DNA from: Bradyrhizobium sp. 4
GTDB taxonomy: Bacteria > Pseudomonadota > Alphaproteobacteria > Rhizobiales > Xanthobacteraceae
NCBI RefSeq assembly: GCF_023100905.1
Contig: NZ_CP064686.1
Coordinates: 2,728,001-2,792,000, forward strand
Reading direction: 5' to 3'
Length of the DNA stretch: 64,000 nucleotides
Shown here piece after piece: positions 53,614-60,892 of this stretch (positions are counted from its first letter, which is position 1; each line of letters begins with the position of its first letter). Both the position numbers and the translations under genes were made by a program. A model generated the notes under the pieces. The model ran no database searches and was not told the DNA's origin. It worked only from the letters and a program-made list of their open reading frames with translations.

Positions 53614-55272
53614 ATGTCGATACGCTACAAGATATTCGGTGCCTTCAGTGTTGTGATCCTGCTGGCCTGCGGGATCGCGTTCTACGGCATACGCGCCATC
53701 GGCAATTCCGGGGACCTGGTGATCCGTCTCTACGACGGACCGCTGATGGGCATCAACCATGCGCGGGCCGCCCACGCGGCGCTGCATGAGGCCCGCCTCG
53801 TGCTCCAGCGAAACCTGCTCGCGGGCAGCTCGGGCGAACAGGTCAAGAAGTTCGAGGATCTGGTGCGCAGCAGCTTCGAAGATCTGAAAGTCGTGCGCGA
53901 ACGCACCTCATCGCCGAATGTCACGAATGTCCGCGAGAAGGTCGAGGGCCAGCTCAAGGAGTGGTCCAGCGGCGCGCTGAAGATTCTCAAGTCGTCCGCC
54001 GGCGGTACAACGGAGATTCCGACCAGCTTCCTGCTCGCGCAACAGGGCGACCGGTTGATGACGTCGATCGACGATCTCGTCGAGCTTGTCGCGGCTTACG
54101 GCTATGAATATCGCACGGAGGCGGAAGCAGCGGTCAATTCGGCCCGCACCACGATGGTGTCAGTGGCGGTCGGGACGGCGCTGATCGGACTCGTCATCGC
54201 GCTCGCCTTCACTTACTCGATGAGCCGGCCGATTTCGGCCGCAGTCCGGATCGCTGAACGCGTGGCAGCCGGCAACTTCATGGACGATATATCCGTCCGT
54301 CGTCGCGACGAGCTTGGTCGGCTCCTGAAGTCTCTGGCCGTGATGCAATCCAGCCTGAAAGCCCGCGCCGATGAGGACTTGGCCTTGATCGCCGCCAAAG
54401 ATCAGAGCAGCGCCGAGCAGATCGGCCGCCGGCAACGTGTGGAGGCCGAGATCGATGCGTTCCGCGCCGCCTTCAGCTCCGTGCTCAGCCACACCGACCG
54501 CATGACCGGGGAGTTGACGGACACGGCGCAGAACCTGGCCGAGACGGCGCGCGTCGCTGGCACACGTTCGAGCGAGGCGGCTTCGACTGCCAAGCAAACG
54601 TCCAGCAACGTCCAGACCGTTGCGAGCGCCGCGAGCGAACTCGGTCAATCCGTGCAGGCCATTAGCTCTCAGCTGGCCGACGCCTCCACAATCGTCCAGC
54701 GCGCCTCCGGTATGGCGGAGTCCGCCAACCAGACCATCGGCAGGCTTGCAAGCGCGGCACAGCAGATCGACGAAGTGGTCGGTTTCATCCGGACCATTGC
54801 CGGGCAGACCAACCTGCTTGCGCTCAACGCCACCATCGAGGCCGCGCGGGCCGGCGAGGCGGGTCGGGGCTTTGCCGTCGTCGCGTCGGAGGTCAAGGCG
54901 CTTGCAACGCAGACTGCGAAGGCAACCGAGGAGATTTCGTCGCAAATCAACGAGGTGCAGTTGGCGACACGGCAGGCAGTCGACAACGTTGGAGCGATCG
55001 CCTTGATCATTGGCGACATCGACAGTTTCACAGGCCGGATCGCCGCGGCTGTCAGTCAGCAGAATGCGGCGGCGGGAGAGATCTCCAGAAGTATCGGTCA
55101 GGCCGCGACCGGTACGGCCCAGGTTGCCCGAAGCATTGCCGGAACGGCCGAAGCTACGGATAATGCCAACCGTTCCGCCGACATGGTTCTGGCAACCGCC
55201 CACGATCTGTCCAGCCAGGCGGCACAGCTGCGCTCGTCGGTGGATCGCTTCCTCGCCAACGTGGCGGCTTGA
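53614..55272 (+). CDS. Methyl-accepting chemotaxis protein with a helical periplasmic sensor
   Basis: 552 residues. Helix one is at about 8-28, a periplasmic helical domain of about 160 residues follows, helix two lies near 190-210, HAMP to about 260, and the signalling domain to the C-terminus with TIAGQTNLLALNATIEAARAGEAGRGFAVVA intact. Three codons could start it: TTG 53608, ATG 53611, ATG 53614; CCGGAG at 53601-53606 favours 53614. It begins 26 bases after the cupredoxin gene in the same direction, an unusual combination suggesting that it senses a signal tied to the periplasmic redox pair. No che genes nearby. Confidence 0.9.
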   Translation: MSIRYKIFGAFSVVILLACGIAFYGIRAIGNSGDLVIRLYDGPLMGINHARAAHAALHEARLVLQRNLLAGSSGEQVKKFEDLVRSSFEDLKVVRERTSSPNVTNVREKVEGQLKEWSSGALKILKSSAGGTTEIPTSFLLAQQGDRLMTSIDDLVELVAAYGYEYRTEAEAAVNSARTTMVSVAVGTALIGLVIALAFTYSMSRPISAAVRIAERVAAGNFMDDISVRRRDELGRLLKSLAVMQSSLKARADEDLALIAAKDQSSAEQIGRRQRVEAEIDAFRAAFSSVLSHTDRMTGELTDTAQNLAETARVAGTRSSEAASTAKQTSSNVQTVASAASELGQSVQAISSQLADASTIVQRASGMAESANQTIGRLASAAQQIDEVVGFIRTIAGQTNLLALNATIEAARAGEAGRGFAVVASEVKALATQTAKATEEISSQINEVQLATRQAVDNVGAIALIIGDIDSFTGRIAAAVSQQNAAAGEISRSIGQAATGTAQVARSIAGTAEATDNANRSADMVLATAHDLSSQAAQLRSSVDRFLANVAA

Positions 55273-55428
55273 GCGGTCCTTGCGTAGATTTCAGTTGGCG
55301 ATCGCGGCCAGCTCTTCAGCTCGGGTCCGCGCGGCAAAGGCACTGAACGTTTGGAATCGTCAGACGTTAGCCCGGTGGATGGCAGCCCAATGAACCATCC
55401 GGCGTGACGACGTACGGAGTTCGGTTCC

Positions 55429-56403
55429 TTGCTCAAGCTGTACAGGTGGCCGTCCGACGACTGGCAGAAGATCGGCGCGCAGATGCCGTCCGAGATCATC
55501 TGGGCTGATCTTTTGGACGCGACCGCAGAAGAAAAGCAGTTCGTCGAACGATTGCTCGGGATACGCGTTCCGTCCGAGGATTCGCTCAGCGAGATCGAAG
55601 CGTCGAGCCGCCTGATCCTCGACAACGGCACGCTCTATCTCAGCTCGCCGGCGGTCCGGCTTAACGAGGACAACGAGGCCGAGATCACGCCCGTGGGATT
55701 CGTCATCGGCCCGCGCGTGCTGGTGACGGTGCGCTTCGCGCAGCTGCCGATCTTCGACGACATCGGCAAGCGTATCGGTTCCGATGACAGCCTGGAGAAC
55801 GGCATGTGCGTGTTCACCAGCTTGGTCGAGGCCATGGTCGACCGCGGCGCCGATGTCCTTGAGCATCTCGGCGCAAAGGTCGACAGGCTCTCGCGCGGCG
55901 TCTTCAAGGGCGGGCTCGTTCGCTCGAAGCGGCCGGTTCGCTCCAGCCGCAGGATGCGCGAGGCGCTGGAGAACATCGGTGAGTTGGCCGATCGGCTCGC
56001 CAAGGCGCGCGATGTCCTGCTTGGCGTCGGCCGCGTCGCCTCGTTTGCCGGCGATGTCGGGGGTGAATGGATCACGCCCGCGTCGAAGAAGCGCCTCGAG
56101 GCCGTCTCGAAGGACGTCGTTTCGCTCGGCGATTACGAGACGCGATTGTCGGACAAGATCCAGCTTCTGCTCGATGCGGTGCTCGGCTTCATCAACATCC
56201 AGCAGAACGAGCTGTTCAAGATATTGACGATCGTCTCGGTCGTCGGCGTGCCGCCTACGATCATGGTCGGAATCTGGGGCATGAACTTCAAGCACATGCC
56301 GGAGCTGGACTGGACGTTCGGCTATCCGCTGGCGTGGCTTGCCATCATCGCCAGCGGCGTGCTGCCGCTGATCTGGTTCAAGCGGCGCGGCTGGTTCGAA
56401 TGA
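55429..56403 (+). CDS. CorA-family divalent/zinc transporter
   Basis: 324 residues. The soluble N-terminal domain is followed by two C-terminal membrane helices with the pore motif G284-M285-N286 in IWGMNFKHMPELDW and the basic end KRRGWFE. The sequence after the motif (MPEL) is the standard CorA type for Mg2+, Co2+ or Ni2+; related ZntB proteins differ here. It forms a pentameric channel in the inner membrane. The start is TTG 55429, with CGGAG at about 55,415; no ATG is suitably placed. Followed by a classical terminator. Single gene, not linked to its neighbours. Confidence 0.88.
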   Translation: MLKLYRWPSDDWQKIGAQMPSEIIWADLLDATAEEKQFVERLLGIRVPSEDSLSEIEASSRLILDNGTLYLSSPAVRLNEDNEAEITPVGFVIGPRVLVTVRFAQLPIFDDIGKRIGSDDSLENGMCVFTSLVEAMVDRGADVLEHLGAKVDRLSRGVFKGGLVRSKRPVRSSRRMREALENIGELADRLAKARDVLLGVGRVASFAGDVGGEWITPASKKRLEAVSKDVVSLGDYETRLSDKIQLLLDAVLGFINIQQNELFKILTIVSVVGVPPTIMVGIWGMNFKHMPELDWTFGYPLAWLAIIASGVLPLIWFKRRGWFE

Positions 56404-56407
56404 AGCC

Positions 56408-56442
56408 GCGGCGCACCGTTCGAAAACGATGCGCCGCTTTTT
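56408..56442 (+). terminator. Rho-independent terminator of the CorA-family gene
   Basis: Arms GCGGCGCA (56408-56415) and TGCGCCGC (56430-56437) followed by five T (56438-56442), immediately after the stop. The clearest intrinsic terminator in the window. It can also serve the convergent hydrolase gene, whose stop is at 56448. Confidence 0.8.
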
Positions 56443-56447
56443 CCGTA

Positions 56448-57074
56448 TCAGGCGACTTCGACGGCGAGTTTGCCGATCCAGTCGCGGGCGAGCGTCACGT
56501 CCGCTTGCGACAATTGATGGCCCGCCGGCAACACCTTGTGTGCGACCCGCGCTCCGGCTTCCGACAACAGCGCTGCAAGCTTCGCCGAATTGCTCGCCGG
56601 CACGATGGGATCAGCCTGCCCTGACAGAAGCAGGACCGGCTTGCCGCCGAGCTCAGCCTTCGGCGGATCCAACAGCGGCACCATGGCGCGGAGCAGGATC
56701 GCGCCTGCCAGCACGTCCGGCTCCAGCAGCAACAGCGCGGCTGCGATGTTGGCGCCGTTGGAGAAGCCGACCGCGACCGGCGCGGCGAGGCCATATCGCT
56801 GCCGCGCCTCCGCGACGAAGCCGCCGAGTTCGTGCGCGCGGCGGCGCACGTCGTCCTCGTCGAACACGCCTTCGGCCAGGCGGCGGAAGAAACGCGGCAT
56901 GCCGTGCTCGAGCACGCGGCCGCGCGGCGAGACCAGGGCCGAGCCGGGCGAGACCATCTTGCCAAGCCCGAGCAGATCGTTCTCGTCGCCACCGGTGCCG
57001 TGCAGCAGCAGGAGCGGAGGGGAGCCCGCGCCGGTCGCGGGCTCCAAACGATGGATGAATGAACTCTCGGTCAC
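56448..57074 (-). CDS. Alpha/beta hydrolase, carboxylesterase/phospholipase type (MhqD-like)
   Basis: 208 residues. Catalytic triad: Ser in VGFSNGAN, Asp in SGQADPIVP, His in PAGHQLSQ; the oxyanion loop is LLHGTGGDENDLL. It belongs to the small carboxylesterase group that includes Bacillus MhqD. Its ATG overlaps the stop of the upstream ring-cleaving dioxygenase by four bases, so the two act together. In Bacillus MhqO (dioxygenase) and MhqD (hydrolase) remove toxic quinones and hydroquinones; the same logic probably applies here. Cytoplasmic, no signal peptide. Confidence 0.85.
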   Translation of the reverse strand: MTESSFIHRLEPATGAGSPPLLLLHGTGGDENDLLGLGKMVSPGSALVSPRGRVLEHGMPRFFRRLAEGVFDEDDVRRRAHELGGFVAEARQRYGLAAPVAVGFSNGANIAAALLLLEPDVLAGAILLRAMVPLLDPPKAELGGKPVLLLSGQADPIVPASNSAKLAALLSEAGARVAHKVLPAGHQLSQADVTLARDWIGKLAVEVA

Positions 57075-58009
57075 GACACCCTCTCTTCCAAATTCGGCAG
57101 AACACCTTCGATCTGCTTGCGCTGCGCTTCGAGGAAGCTCGGCAGCTTCAGGTCGCGTCCCAGCGTCTCGACGGGCTCGTCGACCGCGAAGCCGGGGATG
57201 TCGGTCGCGATCTCGAACAGCACGCCGCCAGGCTCGCGAAAGTAGATCGAGCGGAAGTAGTTGCGGTCCCGCTGCTTGGTCGGGTGCAGGCCGTGATCGC
57301 TCACAAGCCTTCGCGCCATCTTGCCTTGCTCGGCGTCGTCGGCCGCGCGGAAGGCGATGTGATGCACGGAGCCGCCACCTTGGTGCCCGCGCAAAAAGCC
57401 CTTGGCCTCGTAGATGTCGACGACGCTGCCTTCGACATCGCCCGGTGCCTTGAAGCGGATCACGGAGCCTTCGCGCGCCGTCTCCTTGAAGCCGAACACG
57501 TCGGTGAGGACGGCCCCCGTCTTCGCCGCGCTGTCGAGCAGCAAGGTCACCCCGTGGAAGCCGCGGATCGCATGCTCGGCCGGCACGTCGCCATTGCTCC
57601 AGCCGGGCACGCTCTCGGCACCGGGAATGCCGACCAGCGCGAGTGCCATGCCATCAGGGTCTGTGAACGGCAGCACGGATTCGCCAAAGCGCTTCTCCAG
57701 CGCCTCGTAGGCGATGCCCTTCTCGACGAAGCGCTGCGTCCAATAGCCGAGCGAGCGTTGCGGCACGCGGAAGGCGGTCTGGTGGGTCTCGCCGACGCCG
57801 CGCCGCCCGGCCGGCACACCGGCCCAGGGAAAGAAGGTCAGGATGGTGCCGGGACGGCCGGTCTCGTCGCCATAGTAGAAGTGATAGGTGCCGGGATCGT
57901 CAAAATTGACCGTCTTCTTGACGAAGCGCAGGCCGAGATCCCGGGTGTAGAAGCCAAAATTCCTGATCGGGTCGCCGGCGATCGCGGTCACGTGGTGCAG
58001 TCCAGACAT
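57071..58009 (-). CDS. Ring-cleaving dioxygenase of the VOC superfamily (MhqO-like)
   Basis: 312 residues made of two VOC halves. The first begins LHHVTAIAGDPIRNFGFYTRDLGLRFVKKTVNFDDP with the first metal ligand in HHV; the second, from about residue 155, has FHGVTLLLDS, SVHHIAFRAADD and a C-terminal GGVLFEIATD with the ligand glutamate. It is the glyoxalase/bleomycin family member annotated as ring-cleaving dioxygenase, related to MhqO and LinE, which opens hydroquinones. GGAGGACGACA precedes ATG 58009-58007; an upstream extension of the frame lacks an RBS. Divergent from the LysR gene. Confidence 0.88.
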   Translation of the reverse strand: MSGLHHVTAIAGDPIRNFGFYTRDLGLRFVKKTVNFDDPGTYHFYYGDETGRPGTILTFFPWAGVPAGRRGVGETHQTAFRVPQRSLGYWTQRFVEKGIAYEALEKRFGESVLPFTDPDGMALALVGIPGAESVPGWSNGDVPAEHAIRGFHGVTLLLDSAAKTGAVLTDVFGFKETAREGSVIRFKAPGDVEGSVVDIYEAKGFLRGHQGGGSVHHIAFRAADDAEQGKMARRLVSDHGLHPTKQRDRNYFRSIYFREPGGVLFEIATDIPGFAVDEPVETLGRDLKLPSFLEAQRKQIEGVLPNLEERVS

Positions 58010-58071
58010 TGTCGTCCTCCAAAGCTCGGGGAGCGGTCTTGCTCTGACCGGAAATATCGTTCCGCTTTGGA

Positions 58072-58124
58072 TTGGAGACAATCCGTGCAAATATGACGTC
58101 TATGTCTACGATTTGGAAACAATC
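58072..58124. promoter_or_regulatory. Direct repeats in the LysR/dioxygenase divergent promoter
   Basis: TTGGAGACAATC (58072-58083) and TTGGAAACAATC (58113-58124) match at 11 of 12 positions and lie 41 bases apart, about four helix turns, so one protein could bridge them on the same face. The palindrome-like GACGTC lies between. The region is shared by the two divergent starts (58009 and 58139). Confidence 0.45.
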
Positions 58125-58138
58125 GCCCGCGCCAGCCC

Positions 58139-59068
58139 ATGGATAAGGTCGCCAGCCTCCGGGCCTTCGTAAAGGTGGTCGAAAGCGGCAGTTTTGCCGA
58201 GGCGGGCCGGCAGTTACGGCTGTCACGCTCGGCAATCAGCAAATACATCGCCGACCTCGAAGAAAGCCTGGGCGTGCAACTCCTGAACCGGACCACGCGC
58301 CATGCGAGCCCGACCGAGAACGGCCAGCGCTATTTCGAGCGCGCGGTCGTGATCCTGTCGGAGATCGAGGCGGCCGACCAGGCCGTGGCGCAAGCCCAGT
58401 CGGCGCCGCGCGGCCTGTTGCGCGTCAACGCGCCGATGTCGTTCGGCACCCTGCGGCTCGGGCCGGTGCTCGCCGATTTCATGGCGCGATATCCGGAGCT
58501 GCAGCTCCAGCTCGTGCTCAGCGACGATCTGCTCGATCCCGTCCAGGACGGTTTTGACGTGACCTTGCGGATCGCGGAATTGGAATCATCGAGTTTGATC
58601 GCGCGAAAAATCATGCCGGTGGCACGCATGATCTGCGCTTCACCCGATTATCTCGCACGTCACGGCACACCGAAACATCCGCAGGATCTGCGCGGCCACG
58701 CTTCGCTGACCTACGGCTTCCTGCTGACGGGCAATCAGTGGAAGCTCACCGGCACCGACGGCGATCACTGGATCCAGCCGGCCTGGTCGCTCTGCGTCAA
58801 CAATGCCGAAGTGCTGCGCGACGTCGCGATCAAGGGCAGGGGGCTCGCGCTGCTCCCGGAGTTCATCGCCGCCGATGCCTTGAGGAAAGGCGAACTGCGA
58901 ACGGTGCTGAACGATTATTCCGCGCCGCCGCTCGCGCTCTACGCGGTCTATCCGCCGACCCGGCATCTGTCGGTGAAGGTGCGGCTGTTCATCGATTTCC
59001 TGGTGGAGCGTTTTGGCCGGGAGGGCGACGAAGCAGGCGGGAGCGGACATGCGGAGGCCAGGCTATAG
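58139..59068 (+). CDS. LysR-family transcriptional regulator
   Basis: 309 residues. Winged HTH at about 1-60 (FAEAGRQLRLSRSAISKYIADLEESLGVQLL), then a type 2 periplasmic-binding-like effector domain with LRVNAPMSFGTLRLGP and IRIAELESSSLIARKI-like blocks, in the usual length. It is divergent from the ring-cleaving dioxygenase and hydrolase genes, the standard arrangement for a LysR regulator and its target. Quinones or aromatic compounds are the expected inducers. ATG 58139 lies 15 bases beyond the right-hand direct repeat, so autoregulation is likely. Confidence 0.9.
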   Translation: MDKVASLRAFVKVVESGSFAEAGRQLRLSRSAISKYIADLEESLGVQLLNRTTRHASPTENGQRYFERAVVILSEIEAADQAVAQAQSAPRGLLRVNAPMSFGTLRLGPVLADFMARYPELQLQLVLSDDLLDPVQDGFDVTLRIAELESSSLIARKIMPVARMICASPDYLARHGTPKHPQDLRGHASLTYGFLLTGNQWKLTGTDGDHWIQPAWSLCVNNAEVLRDVAIKGRGLALLPEFIAADALRKGELRTVLNDYSAPPLALYAVYPPTRHLSVKVRLFIDFLVERFGREGDEAGGSGHAEARL

Positions 59069-59242
59069 ATCCATGGATCTGCCGACAGGTGAGTTTGCGA
59101 GAGTCCGTCCGATACCAAACGTCGCGAGCATTGTGAGCTGGTTCACAACCGCCTGCCAGTGTTTCTGGCAATGTAACGCGTAGTGCGGCTGTGCGAATGG
59201 ATTCAGCCGATTACAGATGCCTTATTGTTTTGGAGGCACGCT

Positions 59243-60811
59243 ATGATCGATCAGTTTTTCACAACAATCCACCTCGACGCCGCGCACCTTGTGGCGGGAG
59301 TGTTGACGGCCTTTTACGCCGGTCATCGTTTTGCCACGCCCAGGACGCTCAGGTCAGAGACGACCCGCTTTCAATATTACAGCAGCTACGTGACGTATAT
59401 CATATCGTGCATCGGGCTTCTGATGTTCTTGAGCTGGACCCTTGCCCACAAGCCGGAATTGCTTGGTCTCCTGTACTCGCCAAGCCCCATTCCTGAAGGA
59501 TTGAAGAGCCTTGATGCGCCACTTGTGGCCGCGCTTATCCTAACGACGTTGCTGCCATCGGTTCCTGTTCTGCGGGATATTGACGGTGCCATGCTGCGTT
59601 TTTTTCACCGTATGGGCGCGATCCCGCTTGGAGCTGTTCGCTGGGCGCAGCGGATCAACATGACGCAGCTTACGATTTCTGAAAGATTGGTCGCAGACAC
59701 CAAGTTTTATATCGCCAACAGCACGCTTCTGCCTGACTCTCTGGCCGCGCAGCTGCAGGCCGATTTCACGTTGGATAGCGTGCGCTTTCGGTTTACACGA
59801 TGTCTGGCGCTCTACGTTGCCTTGAGCAATCTGCCCGGTTGGACTGCTTATTCCGCCGACTTTCCCGAAGAGCGAGCTACCTTCGAGAAGAAGATGAGCA
59901 GCTTCTTCGCTCAGTCCGTGGCGTTTTTCACTCTCACAAGTCAGATCGCTCAGCGTCAGCTTGAGCCAGCGGCGGAGCCGGTTGACCAGTTTCGTTCTTA
60001 TGCACTCGAAGCCTACGAGGACATTCGGTTGATGCTTGCCAGAGTGCTCCTGTACAGTTGCAATAGCGACAGCGAAGTCGCTCACCAGTTTGCAAGGATT
60101 GGCTTTTCCATACAACGGCCGTCTCTGATCCGCCTGCCGTTAAATCTGCTGAGCTTGGACTTCGCCGGGGTCGTTGCGCTGTTCGTCATAGTGACGATTT
60201 CCCTGGCCGGCGGCGATTTGGGCAGGGCATTAGGCATTGGGATGCTTGTGGCGGTCAATCAGTCAATCGCGGCGGTGTGTGCCCTCGCACCGAAGCAGTT
60301 GTGGAACTTTGCCGATTATCGTTGCGTCAGGGAAAGGCCTACTCTGTCTTATCTGATCTCCGGCGCATGTACCCTCACGATAACGCTGCCCATTTCGTTT
60401 TGCTTCTATCTGCTCCGGGCGCATTTTCCAGTCGATGCCGTTCATCCGGTCCTGCCGTTCGTGGCCCAGGCCAAATGGCTACTGCTCCCCACCGTGCTTT
60501 CAATAGCATTGGCTTTTGCGTGTGACGATACAATCGAAGCGGATCACGAACCGTGGTGGCTCAGGTGGGCGGAGAGCGCCGGGCTGGCCGTACTCATGGG
60601 CTTTTCGGGCTTTCTCGTGATGCACTGGTTGAGCGTGAACCAGCCGACAGTACAGCACCTGCTGTTGATACCGTGCCTGCTCAGCGCCTCAATCGGTGCG
60701 CTCTTTGGCGTCACGATTCCGTACTGGTATCGAAAAACCATGAGAGGGGGAGAGTTGGAGGCGACAAAGCCGGTGCAGTCGGGTGCGGAAAAGGTCGCGC
60801 CGGCAGTCTGA
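59243..60811 (+). CDS. Multi-span membrane protein of unknown function
   Basis: 522 residues. About three hydrophobic segments occur in the first 120 residues, then a polar, largely helical region (about 125-290), then six or more helices from about 297 to 505 (LSLDFAGVVALFVIVTISLAGG, ALGIGMLVAVNQSIAAVCAL and others). The C-terminus is soluble. No known domain was recognised. ATG 59243 has GGAGG at 59232-59236; the frame is open 20 codons further upstream without an RBS. Codon use is less GC-biased than in neighbouring genes, as is visible in the many A/T third positions, which may mean recent acquisition. It stands alone between a LysR gene and a convergent kinase gene. Confidence 0.7.
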   Translation: MIDQFFTTIHLDAAHLVAGVLTAFYAGHRFATPRTLRSETTRFQYYSSYVTYIISCIGLLMFLSWTLAHKPELLGLLYSPSPIPEGLKSLDAPLVAALILTTLLPSVPVLRDIDGAMLRFFHRMGAIPLGAVRWAQRINMTQLTISERLVADTKFYIANSTLLPDSLAAQLQADFTLDSVRFRFTRCLALYVALSNLPGWTAYSADFPEERATFEKKMSSFFAQSVAFFTLTSQIAQRQLEPAAEPVDQFRSYALEAYEDIRLMLARVLLYSCNSDSEVAHQFARIGFSIQRPSLIRLPLNLLSLDFAGVVALFVIVTISLAGGDLGRALGIGMLVAVNQSIAAVCALAPKQLWNFADYRCVRERPTLSYLISGACTLTITLPISFCFYLLRAHFPVDAVHPVLPFVAQAKWLLLPTVLSIALAFACDDTIEADHEPWWLRWAESAGLAVLMGFSGFLVMHWLSVNQPTVQHLLLIPCLLSASIGALFGVTIPYWYRKTMRGGELEATKPVQSGAEKVAPAV

Positions 60812-60892
60812 TGCAAGGCGCCTGCCTTGATCTGGACTGGTAAGGCTCCGCCAGATTTTTCTTCGGGCCCAAAATGAAGAACTCGAGCGCAT

